In this document: in pieces, positions 6,246-13,675 of the stretch
Layout of the letters: every line of letters starts with the position of its first letter
Position numbering within the stretch: position 1 is the first letter of the stretch
Virus record (IMG/VR): IMGVR_UViG_3300005518_000006
Span: 1 to 49,809 of that record
Source of the DNA: a virus
Reading direction: 5' to 3' (one strand)
Length of the DNA stretch: 49,809 nucleotides
Position numbers and translations under genes: made by a program
The notes under the pieces: generated by a model
What the model was told of the DNA's origin: nothing
Database searches by the model: none
Seen by the model: only the letters and a program-made list of their open reading frames with translations

Positions 6246-6460
6246 TTTTCCTGATCCTCGTAACTTGGGAAGGCGACGGTCGTTGGGTCTCGCTCCAACC
6301 AGATGCCGTCTCGGGTGAAGCGCCCACAGTCACAACATCGCTCCCGGCGCCGCCTCGTTACAGGCGTCGGCTTCGGGGCTCCACACGCGTACCAACACCA
6401 CATGCACACCGGCTGGATGAGCGACTTCCGCCTGTGATGGGGGTTGTAGGTGCGACTCAT
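6242..6460 (-). CDS. Zinc-binding small protein (72 aa)
   Basis: The ATG at 6460 overlaps the upstream TGA (ATGA). The sequence has CMWCWYAC then CCDCGRF, giving two Cys clusters typical of a treble-clef or zinc ribbon, with a basic linker (RRRRERCC). On the mRNA, the hairpin-capable GTTGCTAGAGGCAAC lies just upstream and places AGAGG in its loop, so access to this start may be controlled by structure. Confidence 0.65.
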   Translation of the reverse strand: MSRTYNPHHRRKSLIQPVCMWCWYACGAPKPTPVTRRRRERCCDCGRFTRDGIWLERDPTTVAFPSYEDQEN

Positions 6461-6672
6461 TTGACTGTTGCCTCTAGCAACACCAGCCAAGACGTGACCT
6501 CGCCGTCAACGTCTGTGGCAACGAAGTCAGAGAAAGCCCACGTGAAGCACTCACCGATTTCTGCCAGAACCTTACGTAACTCCTGCTCCCCCAGGTCCGT
6601 CACGTTCACCATGACCTCGCCCCGCTCCGGCAGGTGGTACCACTCATCCACGCCCGCTGTCCCCTCATCCAC
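6457..6672 (-). CDS. First gene of the leftward operon, hypothetical (71 aa)
   Basis: The GTG at 6672 has GGAGGGGG directly upstream. A second in-frame GTG at 6651, in a similar context, is an alternative. The protein is acidic (VNVTDLGEQELRKVLAEIGE, then FSDFVATDVDGEVTSWLVLL) and probably alpha/beta. It is the most upstream gene of the long leftward transcription unit, so it should be among the earliest expressed. No family is recognised. Confidence 0.65.
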   Translation of the reverse strand: MDEGTAGVDEWYHLPERGEVMVNVTDLGEQELRKVLAEIGECFTWAFSDFVATDVDGEVTSWLVLLEATVK

Positions 6673-6955
6673 GCCCCCTCCGCACTCCTCATTTCATGCG
6701 GTTGTTTGAGTACGCTACGACCGGGGTAGGCGCGCCTCCAAGAAATCTGACGTTACATCTTGGTCACGGGGGGTTTCGGATCCCACGAACACGGCTAGTG
6801 TTCGGCGAAGATCGGTCCAAGAAAACGCTTGCTTCCTGTAGGTCACGGGTGGTCCTCTTACACTCGTCTTTCCTTCCCTACAAGCGTTTCCGGGACCTCC
6901 GAGCAAGTCCGGCTGGGGGCCGGCAGGCCCCCCAGACAAGGGGAAGTGAAGGAAG
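6673..6955. promoter_or_regulatory. Divergent promoter and leader region
   Basis: This 283-base gap separates the leftward operon from the rightward set. For the leftward side, TTGGAG (6736-6741 on the minus strand) and TAGCGT (6712-6717) are spaced 18 bases apart, a plausible sigma-70 promoter. The rightward side contains the perfect stem CGAACAC/GTGTTCG at 6786-6804, and a GC-rich hairpin at 6913-6934 just before the first gene. The region ends with the inverted repeat AGTTGCCTCAGGCAA at the first start codon. The rightward promoter is not clear; TGAGTACGCT near 6708-6717 is a weak extended -10 candidate. Confidence 0.55.
6913..6934 (+). terminator. GC-rich hairpin in the leader of the rightward genes
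   Basis: CTGGGGGCC and GGCCCCCCAG form a stem with a very short loop, without a clear T-run. It lies about 20 bases before the first rightward gene, so it may attenuate transcription into that set or shape its leader. Confidence 0.5.
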
Positions 6956-7177
6956 TTGCCTCAGGCAAGGTTCGGCAAAGGAGCCGAGATCGGGGGACTG
7001 GCTGTAGCGGTCGGGGTGATGGTTGCCTTCGGCGCCTACTACATCTGGCCACAGAAGCCACTGGACATCTCGCCGGTGACCCGGCCGCCATCGCCCACCG
7101 TTCACCCGACCACGTTCAAGCCGACATCCGGTGAACGACTGACGGGTCTGCCGCCCGCTTGGGGGCGGCCCCGATGA
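6956..7177 (+). CDS. Single-pass membrane protein with Pro-rich tail (73 aa)
   Basis: The TTG at 6956 is the first start possible after an in-frame TGA at 6947, with AAGG just upstream. One membrane helix spans about residues 12-31 (EIGGLAVAVGVMVAFGAYYI), followed by a Pro/Thr-rich exterior stretch. The stop overlaps the next ATG (ATGA), which supports the frame. The first codons lie in the inverted repeat TTGCC-TCA-GGCAA, so a repressor or RNA structure could block initiation. Function is unknown. Confidence 0.58.
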   Translation: MPQARFGKGAEIGGLAVAVGVMVAFGAYYIWPQKPLDISPVTRPPSPTVHPTTFKPTSGERLTGLPPAWGRPR

Positions 7178-7611
7178 ATTGGTTCATGGGTGGATGGCGT
7201 TGGTGGGTCGGCGAACTCGGCATCATCGTGGGTGTAGCAGCCCTCTACGCCCTCATCGGCCCCACGTGGTCTTGGGGTGTCAACATGGGGCTCGCCGCAG
7301 CGATCATCGCGTTCGCGGTCGCCTGCCTGCTCTACGACCGGCAACTGTTGGCGAAGGCGCAAGCCCACCAGTCGGCCGGCGAGCTTGCCTACGCGCGCGC
7401 CAACCACGCCGCTGCCTACCAGCGGCACTCCCGGTACACGTCGGCCGGCGACGAAGACGCCGGTACCGGCCTGACCGCGATCAAGTGCTGCGGATGTAAC
7501 GCGATCGTCGGTGTGGTCGATAACGAGGAGGAGGTTACGGCGCTCGCTGAGAAGCACGTTCGGGAAGAAGCCTGGAAACTGCGGGGCCACATCGAACAGG
7601 TGACCAAGTGA
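7174..7611 (+). CDS. Two-helix membrane protein with cytoplasmic Cys motif (145 aa)
   Basis: The ATG at 7174 overlaps the previous stop. The N terminus is Trp-rich (MNWFMGGWRWWVGE), followed by two adjacent membrane helices (about residues 15-35 and 40-60). A long helical stretch follows (LLAKAQAHQSAGELAYARAN), and then a C-terminal soluble part with CCGCNAIVGVVDNEEE that may bind metal. Function is unknown. The clustering of membrane proteins at 6.9-7.8 kb suggests an envelope-related role such as exclusion, but this is not shown. Confidence 0.68.
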   Translation: MNWFMGGWRWWVGELGIIVGVAALYALIGPTWSWGVNMGLAAAIIAFAVACLLYDRQLLAKAQAHQSAGELAYARANHAAAYQRHSRYTSAGDEDAGTGLTAIKCCGCNAIVGVVDNEEEVTALAEKHVREEAWKLRGHIEQVTK

Positions 7612-7817
7612 TCGGCGTGTGGTGGCAGGTTGTATTGCTCGCCCTGCTGTTCGGGTTCACGTCGTGGGCCGGACAGAGGATCGCCACCTGGCAAGACAAC
7701 CGTCTCGCGAAGCGCAAGTTCGAAGGATCCCTGCGGTCCCTCGAAGAGGTCATTGCGAAGGCGAGCAAGGCAGCGGAGGAGGTGCACCGTGCCAGACAAT
7801 CCGGATCCGATGATTGA
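7608..7817 (+). CDS. Small membrane-anchored helical protein (69 aa)
   Basis: The GTG at 7608 overlaps the previous TGA (GTGA). Residues ~3-20 (WWQVVLLALLFGFTSWAG) form a membrane anchor, followed by a charged amphipathic helix (EGSLRSLEEVIAKASKAAEE) that could coil. Function is unknown. Confidence 0.65.
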   Translation: MIGVWWQVVLLALLFGFTSWAGQRIATWQDNRLAKRKFEGSLRSLEEVIAKASKAAEEVHRARQSGSDD

Positions 7818-7845
7818 CTGCGAGGACGACGAAAACGAGAGGTGA
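7789..7845 (+). CDS. Acidic micro-ORF (18 aa)
   Basis: The GTG at 7789 follows GGAGGAGG at good spacing. The ORF ends with TGA overlapping the next gene's GTG (GTGA). The product VPDNPDPMIDCEDDENER is too short for a domain, so it may mainly couple translation between its neighbours. The strong ribosome site argues that it is translated. Confidence 0.48.
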   Translation: MPDNPDPMIDCEDDENER

Positions 7846-8201
7846 TCCGAATGGGCGCCCACGCGCTGCGGTACGAACCAAGCACGCCTACACTCGCACT
7901 CGTAGACAACATCGAGTGTGGGGAAACGATCGTGGCAAAAGCACAAGAGGTCCAAGCACAGATCCTGGAACTACCGGTGGCCCCGGTGAAGCAGGTCCGT
8001 ACCAGGAGCCGTGCAACCAGGAAGGCACCGGCCCATCGCAACGGGCCGGTCGTGACCCGGGTGATCAAGCCTCACCCGGAGGCGTTGAGGACGGCTCACG
8101 AACTGATGCGTGAGCACGGCTACCTGCACATCAAGATCATTTCCGAGACCGAGGTTGTGGTGGTCAACTCGCTCGCCCCGGTGAGAAGGGGGCGACGTTG
8201 A
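7842..8201 (+). CDS. Hypothetical basic protein (119 aa)
   Basis: The GTG at 7842 is coupled to the micro-ORF. A basic middle region (RTRSRATRKAPAHRNG) precedes a C-terminal segment (EALRTAHELMREHGYLHIKI) that resembles a small helix-strand module. The stop overlaps the TTG of the next gene. Function is unknown; the basic stretch suggests nucleic-acid contact. Confidence 0.65.
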   Translation: MIRMGAHALRYEPSTPTLALVDNIECGETIVAKAQEVQAQILELPVAPVKQVRTRSRATRKAPAHRNGPVVTRVIKPHPEALRTAHELMREHGYLHIKIISETEVVVVNSLAPVRRGRR

Positions 8202-8875
8202 GCTTCGTCATATCTAACCCGGCACAAGCGGCCGACTTCCTGGTCGAGCGGGCCAAAAACACCAAGAAAGAACAGTTGCGCGCGGGCGACAGATGTAGTC
8301 CGACGTGCACCACGCCGCCCGGGATGCATTGCTTCACATCCCAGTTCACGATCATCCGCGACGGCAGCGCCGAGCTTATTTACACGGTGGACGACGACGA
8401 CCTCTATGTCGGGTTCGCGATCGGGGCCCGGTTCTTCAGCGGCCACATCGTGTCGATGACCATCGATGAGGAGACGCTGGCCGGTACACACCGGCTCATT
8501 GTCTGCTCGGCCGATCGGAAAGGCGTGGTTGAGTGGCGGGAGGTGCCGTACGACGTGTCCGCGTACGGACTCGCGTGGGGTGCCGTGGGTCGGCCGTCAC
8601 AGCCTACGGGGATGTCTGACACTGTCAACAAAGACATCGTCGAGCAGATGACGGAGCAGTCCGCAGAAGACATCATCGCAATGATGAATGGCATCATCCG
8701 GCGTCGGCCTGACTTCAGCATGGCTGAGGTGCGTGCGGCTACGGATCTCGCGACGATCCAAATGGTTCAGGATCTCCCGTACCGCCCGATAAAGACCGTG
8801 ATGCTTATTGCGATGCCGGGTTCACAACGGCTCGCCGCATTGTCGAACCGGGGGATCCCGGTGGTGCACGCATGA
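8198..8875 (+). CDS. Hypothetical protein (225 aa)
   Basis: The TTG at 8198 overlaps the previous TGA. This is the largest protein of the rightward set. It has a Cys-containing N-terminal part (DRCSPTCTTPPGMHCF), a strand-rich centre (ELIYTVDDDDLYVGFAIGAR) and a helical C-terminal part (SAEDIIAMMNGIIRRRPDFS). It may be an enzyme or a bipartite binding protein, but I do not recognise the family. The sequence looks soluble. Confidence 0.68.
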   Translation: MSFVISNPAQAADFLVERAKNTKKEQLRAGDRCSPTCTTPPGMHCFTSQFTIIRDGSAELIYTVDDDDLYVGFAIGARFFSGHIVSMTIDEETLAGTHRLIVCSADRKGVVEWREVPYDVSAYGLAWGAVGRPSQPTGMSDTVNKDIVEQMTEQSAEDIIAMMNGIIRRRPDFSMAEVRAATDLATIQMVQDLPYRPIKTVMLIAMPGSQRLAALSNRGIPVVHA

Positions 8876-9051
8876 AACGCTGGCTGTTTCACCCGGTGCA
8901 ATCCTTCAACCGGGTATTCGTGTGCCCCTTCTGGGAGCACAGGCCGTTCGGGCAGTACGGCTGGTCGCCGGCCTACCATGGCAAATGGGATAAACAGCAA
9001 GCAGTGTTGGGCACGTGCGAAAGGTGCGGGGAGTATGCGGGAACTCAGTGA
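8872..9051 (+). CDS. Small CxxC protein (59 aa)
   Basis: The ATG at 8872 overlaps the preceding stop (ATGA). The sequence has VCPFWEH near residue 18 and TCERCGEY near 51, with several aromatic residues between, a plausible single zinc site. It overlaps the next gene by 17 bases. Function is unknown. Confidence 0.62.
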   Translation: MKRWLFHPVQSFNRVFVCPFWEHRPFGQYGWSPAYHGKWDKQQAVLGTCERCGEYAGTQ

Positions 9052-9325
9052 AATCCCCGACGACGTAACAACCGTCTGGTGGGGTAAAGCGTGGGAACCA
9101 GCGTGCACCCCCGAATTGCAGGTCCGGATCCCGGAAGAGAACCTGTGCCACGGCTGCTACGGCATGATCGGTCGGCGAGACTCAGGGCTCTCGGTCCGGG
9201 CCGAGGCCGGCACCTGGATCCACTATCACGCCGACTGCTGGGCAGACGCCCAGGAAGAAGCTCGGCAAGCCCTAACGGAACGGTTGGAGGCCGATCTAGT
9301 TGAAGACGATGAAATGTCCCGTTGA
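9035..9325 (+). CDS. LIM-like metal-binding protein (96 aa)
   Basis: The ATG at 9035 is preferred over one at 8978 because the earlier start would lie deep in the preceding gene. The protein contains CHGCYG (about residues 38-43) and HYHADCWADA (about 64-73), a CxxC plus HxxC arrangement typical of LIM or treble-clef zinc sites. The C-terminal part is a charged helix (EEARQALTERLEADLVEDDE). Function is unknown. Confidence 0.65.
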   Translation: MRELSEIPDDVTTVWWGKAWEPACTPELQVRIPEENLCHGCYGMIGRRDSGLSVRAEAGTWIHYHADCWADAQEEARQALTERLEADLVEDDEMSR

Positions 9326-9488
9326 GGGCTGCTCAGAAGAGTTCGAGGTCGCGGACAACGAAGAACTCGTGGCCGTCATGAAAGTCCCCCAGAAGCCCCA
9401 CCCAGCCCCGCTGAGCGGCCTTCATGAACACCGCATCGACCGGCCGCGCGACTACCGTTCACCGAGGATGGTCGGCCGCCCGTCGTAG
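9300..9488 (+). CDS. Small C2-type metal-binding protein (62 aa)
   Basis: The TTG at 9300 has GGAGG nine bases upstream. An ATG at 9309 would remove three residues. The N terminus MKCPVEGCSEEFEV has a CxxxxC knuckle like a C2 zinc ribbon; the C terminus is basic. It ends just before a bidirectional terminator. Confidence 0.6.
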   Translation: MKTMKCPVEGCSEEFEVADNEELVAVMKVPQKPHPAPLSGLHEHRIDRPRDYRSPRMVGRPS

Positions 9489-9499
9489 ACCGACAAGCA

Positions 9500-9531
9500 G
9501 AAGCCCCCGGACCTGGCAGGCCGGGGGCTTC
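9500..9531. terminator. Bidirectional terminator between convergent units
   Basis: The 11-bp perfect stem GAAGCCCCCGG/CCGGGGGCTTC lies between the last rightward gene (ends 9488) and the leftward repressor gene (ends 9544). Its symmetry and position between converging genes suggest termination in both directions. Confidence 0.78.
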
Positions 9532-9543
9532 GTCGTTCAGAGG

Positions 9544-10011
9544 TCACGCAGTCTTGCGTCTGTCGATGGGCACCACCTTCGCGGAAGGTTGCCGGATGAT
9601 CCCGGTCTCTCCCGGTCGGCGCTTTACGTGGTACCAGCCCTGGATCGTGTCCGGCCGGTACGCCACCACCGCGTCTTCCTTCTCCAAGGTCCGCAACCAG
9701 CCGTTCACGGAAGTCTCCGCAGACGGCGCGAGCTTCTTACCCTTGGCCCGAGACTGGTAGTGCATCAGCATGCAGTGGTCGTGCATCGCCGTGTGTTCCG
9801 GACGGACCTTCCACGGGAGATCCGAGGGCACCTGTCGCCGGCCGATCCCCATGCGGGAGATGGCTACGGCAATGGCATCCTTCGTGATCTTCTCGTGCGC
9901 CTCGTCGGCGTTCCACCGGTCCGCCATCTGTTGGTACGTCAGCTTCGGGTTCCGTTGGTTGAACCAACGCCGAAGCGTCGTCTCATCCGGTCCCTTGCGT
10001 GGCGCGCCCAT
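9544..10011 (-). CDS. Putative immunity repressor, HTH protein (155 aa)
   Basis: The N-terminal part (about residues 15-60, LTYQQMADRW then AIAVAISRMGIGRR) fits a helix-turn-helix. It is followed by LPWKVRPEHTAMHDHCML and a C-terminal domain ending VVAYRPDTIQGWYHVKRRPG and IIRQPSAKV. I recall this pattern (W.V..EH..h..L, WL..LE...VVAY.PDT..G) from actinophage proteins annotated as immunity repressors. It is divergent from the integrase, with its promoter (TTGACA, 17-base spacer, TACGGT at 10073-10045) next to a shared operator-like repeat. That arrangement fits a repressor that controls its own gene and the integrase. Role assignment is from context. Confidence 0.68.
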   Translation of the reverse strand: MGAPRKGPDETTLRRWFNQRNPKLTYQQMADRWNADEAHEKITKDAIAVAISRMGIGRRQVPSDLPWKVRPEHTAMHDHCMLMHYQSRAKGKKLAPSAETSVNGWLRTLEKEDAVVAYRPDTIQGWYHVKRRPGETGIIRQPSAKVVPIDRRKTA

Positions 10012-10044
10012 GGGCGTGTGCCCCCTTCTGTCGATCAGCTATCA

Positions 10045-10073
10045 ACCGTAGGGAGCGGTAGACTCAATGTCAA
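10045..10073 (-). promoter_or_regulatory. Promoter of the repressor gene
   Basis: On the minus strand TTGACA (10073-10068) and TACGGT (10050-10045) are separated by 17 bases, a near-consensus promoter for 9544-10011. The -35 lies in ACGTTGACA, which recurs in the opposite orientation as the rightward -35. Confidence 0.7.
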
Positions 10074-10129
10074 CGTACTCGGAGCGTGTCTCAACTCAAC
10101 GTTGACAAAAAACGGGTGTACGGTAGGGG
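10068..10129. promoter_or_regulatory. Divergent operator/promoter core of the lysogeny switch
   Basis: Two copies of ACGTTGACA occur in opposite orientation, at 10076-10068 (minus) and 10099-10107 (plus), about 22 bases apart. Each supplies the -35 of a promoter pointing away from the other. The rightward one would have TAGGGG (10124-10129) as a weak -10 and drive the integrase. Overlapping -35s with an inverted repeat are what a dimeric repressor operator controlling both promoters would look like. Confidence 0.58.
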
Positions 10130-10237
10130 GTAAAAGCGCAGGTCAGGCTCCATAGCACTCTGTTGTACCTGTATTGACTTCTGTAAAACTCAAAGTCCAC
10201 AATGGTCGGACGCAACGCTGTTTACTGGGAGGGTGGC

Positions 10238-11356
10238 ATGGCCAAGACGTACCTGGACGACGCGATCAGGGACTACCTTGAGAAGCGCGTCTCGGAGCGC
10301 AAGAGCAAGTCCGCGATCGACATGGACCGGTCTGCGCTACGCCGGTTGCAGACGCACACCGGCAACATCTTCGTCGAGAACATCAACGGCAAGCACATGA
10401 ACCAGTTGTTCATCAAGCTTGCCCAGACCAACTCCGACCGGTCGCTGTGCAACCTCCACTACATCTACGAGGCGTTCTTCGCGTGGTGCGCCAAGTCGAA
10501 GCGGATGCCCCGCTACTGCGACCCCATGGAGGGTCGCGCCGTCCCGTCGTTCGCGGTCGAGGAGCGACGCCGGATCCCGGTGGACTACTTCCCGACGTTC
10601 CTGGACAACGCCAAGTACCCGTGGCACCGGATGCTGTACTCGGCCGCGTTCTACCTGCTGCCCCGCGTCGGGGAGATCGCACAGATCCGGCTCGAAGACA
10701 TCAACCTGACGGAGAAGCGAATCCGGGTCACCGTAGAGAAGCAGACCCGGGGCCGCCGGACCGTCAAGACGGACCTGATGCCGATCACCCGGGAACTCGA
10801 TATCGAGCTTCGCCGGTGGCTCCCCGAGTACGCCGACCGGTGCGGCCGGCTACAGCCGAAGTGGCACCTGATCCCGAACCACTCGCGCCCCAACTTCCGT
10901 GCCGCTGAACTGTCGCCCAACGGGCGCTGGCAGCCGCACACGCAGGAACTGCGCCCGCTACACGACATGGGCAAGAAGGCCCACGTCTGGGCCCAGGCAG
11001 TCATGGAGCAGATCGGGTTCGAAACCCGCGACGCGGACGGGAAACCGCGCCGTGAAGGAATGCACACGTTGCGCCGTTCCGGCGCCCGTGCGCGTTTCGA
11101 CGCGCTACGCGAACTCGGTTACGACGGGGCACTCCGTCAGGTTCAGGCGCTGCTTCACCACCGCAATTCATCCATGACGGAGCTTTACATTGGGATGGAC
11201 CTGGACAAGCAGGCCCGCGACGAAGCGCTCATGGGCGAGTGGATGTATCCGCAGCTTCAGGGCGAAGAGAACAAGAAGCGCCTTCAGGGGCTCCAACTCA
11301 TTTCGCTACAGCCCGGCCAGGACTGGCAGTCCGACGTTTTGGATCTGGTCGCATGA
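10238..11356 (+). CDS. int: Tyrosine site-specific recombinase (integrase)
   Basis: This 372-residue integrase of the phage tyrosine recombinase family has an SAM-like core-binding N-terminal domain and a catalytic C-terminal domain. Catalytic positions visible are R143 in LPRVGEIAQ, H276 and R279 in MHTLRRSGAR, H308 in ALLHHRN and Y317 in MTELYIGMD. It would integrate the phage genome at an attachment site and, with a directionality factor, excise it. The ATG at 10238 is preceded by GGGAGGGTGGC and is preferred over an ATG at 10202 without a ribosome site. It ends 4 bases into the next gene (ATGA). No attP core could be identified by eye. Confidence 0.92.
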   Translation: MAKTYLDDAIRDYLEKRVSERKSKSAIDMDRSALRRLQTHTGNIFVENINGKHMNQLFIKLAQTNSDRSLCNLHYIYEAFFAWCAKSKRMPRYCDPMEGRAVPSFAVEERRRIPVDYFPTFLDNAKYPWHRMLYSAAFYLLPRVGEIAQIRLEDINLTEKRIRVTVEKQTRGRRTVKTDLMPITRELDIELRRWLPEYADRCGRLQPKWHLIPNHSRPNFRAAELSPNGRWQPHTQELRPLHDMGKKAHVWAQAVMEQIGFETRDADGKPRREGMHTLRRSGARARFDALRELGYDGALRQVQALLHHRNSSMTELYIGMDLDKQARDEALMGEWMYPQLQGEENKKRLQGLQLISLQPGQDWQSDVLDLVA

Positions 11357-11586
11357 GGCGCCGGTACGGGGTCATGGCGGAAGAAGACATTCACGACGAC
11401 CGGCCCGTCACGAAGTCGCGGCGGGCGCCCGTCCGGCCGGTGGCGCGGCCGGCATTCAAGCCGCAAACTCCGAAGGAATGGTTCCGGGACTGGAACTGGC
11501 GCCGTGACCCGCAGGGGCCACCCGCCGATTCACCGGAGGTCGCCGAATATCTGGCGTACCTGTGGCGGGAACTGACGGCGAAGTAA
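11353..11586 (+). CDS. Small basic protein downstream of the integrase (77 aa)
   Basis: The ATG at 11353 overlaps the integrase stop (ATGA); an ATG at 11374 is an alternative. The N-terminal half is basic and Pro-rich (KSRRAPVRPVARPAFKP) and the C-terminal half has WFRDWNWRRDPQGPP and EYLAYLWRELT. Its size, charge and position just after int fit a recombination directionality factor or a regulator. There is no recognisable excisionase winged-helix signature, so this is a guess. Confidence 0.62.
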   Translation: MRRRYGVMAEEDIHDDRPVTKSRRAPVRPVARPAFKPQTPKEWFRDWNWRRDPQGPPADSPEVAEYLAYLWRELTAK

Positions 11587-11595
11587 CACGTAAAA

Positions 11596-11638
11596 GTGCC
11601 CCACCAGGGCTGAGGGGGATCAGCGCCTGGTGGGGCAC
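11596..11638. terminator. Terminator after the integrase unit
   Basis: The 13-bp perfect stem GTGCCCCACCAGG/CCTGGTGGGGCAC, with an inner CTGA/TCAG step, lies just after the last gene of the rightward int unit. It faces the end of the leftward virion operon, so it may serve both directions. Confidence 0.8.
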
Positions 11639-11770
11639 AGTCATGCGTGCGGGGCTACAGGGCGCCCGCCCGACGCTTCCCGCCAGAAACGGGCGCGCCG
11701 GTCGCACACCGAGGGCGACCCGGGATGCAGATCAGGTCATTGCCACCGGCAACAACCAACCTAGCATGTG
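11639..11770. other. Noncoding gap between int unit and virion operon
   Basis: About 130 bases carry no gene. They contain an inverted repeat (TTGCC-ACC-GGCAA at 11740-11752) related to the repeats at 36.25-36.49 kb and several GC-rich stems. This is the most natural place, with 10012-10237, to look for attP, but no tRNA-like core is visible. Confidence 0.45.
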
Positions 11771-13675
11771 TCAGGTCAAGGTCCGGAGAGTGACCTGCAA
11801 GATTCCCTCTGGTCCGCCACCGAGTTGCCAGTCGTCCGGCTGCTGAAGCTGAACGAACTTCATGTCCTCGATACGCACCAGTTCACCCTGAGGTTCGGGG
11901 AACCCGTAGTTCACCAGCAGGGCCACGCCGCCCACGTCTTCGACGGAGCGCAGTTGCAGGTACCGGTCACGGGCGAACCCGTCGTACCCTTCCTGCTGAC
12001 CCGAGGACCACTGCTCCCGGTCGAAGCACTCGAACGGGATCGTGTAGATCCGCTGAGGCCGCGTCGCCGGCAGAGCCCGCACCCGGACACCGAGGATCGT
12101 CGGACCCTCCGTGGGGTCCGTTGCCCGCTGCAACGTCAGCTTGACCGAGACGAACCGCTGGGGACCGTAGTCGGTCGGGAACTGCGCAGACGGAATCGAG
12201 ACGCCCTGCTGCGAGTGGGTGACGATCCGAGACTCCGAATCGCCCTCGTTGAGGACATCCAACGTAACTGTCCCGGCGAGGGGTTCTGCCGTGAGATCCA
12301 CGTAATGGAACGTCTTCTTCTCGTCAGTTCGAAACCGGATACGCCCCGTCTGGATATAGCCCGTCGCACATAGCTCTGTGGCGTGCGTGTAGTTGACGGC
12401 CCCAGAGGTGCAGACCACCACCACACGCCCCGCGCGGACGGAGACACCGGTAACCGCCGATGACGTTTCCATATCGGACGCGTACGCGAACAAGCCCTGG
12501 TCGAGTTCCGTCGAGGAGTCGATACGCCACGTCTTGTCTTCATCCCCGAAGGATACCCACCAGAAGCGCCCAGCGGCCGTCAGAGCGACCTTCAGGGGAT
12601 CCGGCACTTCAGTGTCCCTCTCAAGGAACAGAGGCCCGTAGGCGAGGTTTCCGGACGTGTCAGCGGCAGCGACACGAACACCGAAGTTCGTGGCGATACA
12701 CACCAGGCTCCCGGTCAACGAAGAGATCCGCAGCGCCTTCTCATCCGAAGGCAGAACCGCCAACGTCTGGGCACCCGACAAGGTCGGGACCGAGCCGTCA
12801 GCATCCAGCGTGATCCGCTGAATGTGGCTTGTGCCATCACCGTAACCCGAGAAGTACACGCCGCCCACGCCATCAGTGATGTCCGTGTAGCGCCACGCCA
12901 AAGACGGGTGACTGTAGACGGCCGGCGTCGCGCCGACCGCGCCGTAGTCGATGTTGTAGATCTTGTTGTCGTTCACAGCCCACAGGCGATGCTTCGCCCA
13001 ACAGATCCGGGTCGGGTTAGTGCTTGCCCCGGTCAACGACCACACCTTAGGTGAACCCGTCGTGGAACCGATCGGACCGGCATACACCTGTCCATCGTTT
13101 CCGGCAGCGAACCACTCAGTCTCCGTACACACAACCTGCGTGAACGTGATAGCACCGTTGATGTAGAGAGGCGTGGTCGAAGTGCCGGAGTCAAGGTCGT
13201 CGTACTGCTGAACCGACCCGACACGACCGGCGACCACAGAGAACACTGACGCGTCAGGGACGACCGCGACACTGCGGTTCGTAGTACCGCCAGCATCCAC
13301 GGTTGCCTTCAGCAACGACAGTTCACCCGTGGTCCACACGTCCACGTTCGAGGACTCCCGGAACTGGGCAGTCGCGGCCACGTCGCCGCGCTGCTCCGAG
13401 TACAGGGCGCCTGCGCCCTCATGCCAACTCGCCTGCGACCGAAGCCACCAACCAGTCAGGGTCTGCTCGCCGGCCTCAGGTTCCTGATCCTGCTGAGCCT
13501 TCTGCATTTGCGCCGTCTCGAACGTCATCGGCAGATCCGGCGAAACCATCAACCGGAAAGGCACACCCGCCAACGTGAAGTGGATGATCCGACCGTTACG
13601 GTTCAGGATCTCCGTAACAGTCGAAGCAAGCCGCTTACTGATCGGGAACGGAAGCCGTTCGACAACGTCAGCCAT
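11771..13675 (-). CDS. Probable tail nozzle/tube protein (634 aa)
   Basis: This is the last gene of the virion operon. The ATG at 13675 shares bases with the upstream TAA (TAATG), so an earlier ATG at 13726 is rejected. The protein is strand-rich throughout, with repeated motifs such as TRICWAKHRLWAVNDNKIYN and WRYTDITDGVGGVYFSGYGD, which suggest beta-propeller-type blades. Size and place next to the 292-aa adaptor-like protein fit the gp10/gp12-type nozzle of short-tailed phages. I infer that from gene order and composition only, so nozzle versus receptor-binding role remains open. Confidence 0.68.
   Translation of the reverse strand: MADVVERLPFPISKRLASTVTEILNRNGRIIHFTLAGVPFRLMVSPDLPMTFETAQMQKAQQDQEPEAGEQTLTGWWLRSQASWHEGAGALYSEQRGDVAATAQFRESSNVDVWTTGELSLLKATVDAGGTTNRSVAVVPDASVFSVVAGRVGSVQQYDDLDSGTSTTPLYINGAITFTQVVCTETEWFAAGNDGQVYAGPIGSTTGSPKVWSLTGASTNPTRICWAKHRLWAVNDNKIYNIDYGAVGATPAVYSHPSLAWRYTDITDGVGGVYFSGYGDGTSHIQRITLDADGSVPTLSGAQTLAVLPSDEKALRISSLTGSLVCIATNFGVRVAAADTSGNLAYGPLFLERDTEVPDPLKVALTAAGRFWWVSFGDEDKTWRIDSSTELDQGLFAYASDMETSSAVTGVSVRAGRVVVVCTSGAVNYTHATELCATGYIQTGRIRFRTDEKKTFHYVDLTAEPLAGTVTLDVLNEGDSESRIVTHSQQGVSIPSAQFPTDYGPQRFVSVKLTLQRATDPTEGPTILGVRVRALPATRPQRIYTIPFECFDREQWSSGQQEGYDGFARDRYLQLRSVEDVGGVALLVNYGFPEPQGELVRIEDMKFVQLQQPDDWQLGGGPEGILQVTLRTLT

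Noticed and set aside
10012-10237. Riboswitch or attenuator before the integrase
   Set aside because: No conserved RNA structure is visible; divergent promoters and an operator explain the sequence better.
11639-11770. attP core or tRNA fragment
   Set aside because: No tRNA 3'-end-like sequence or clear direct repeats were visible; attP remains unplaced.
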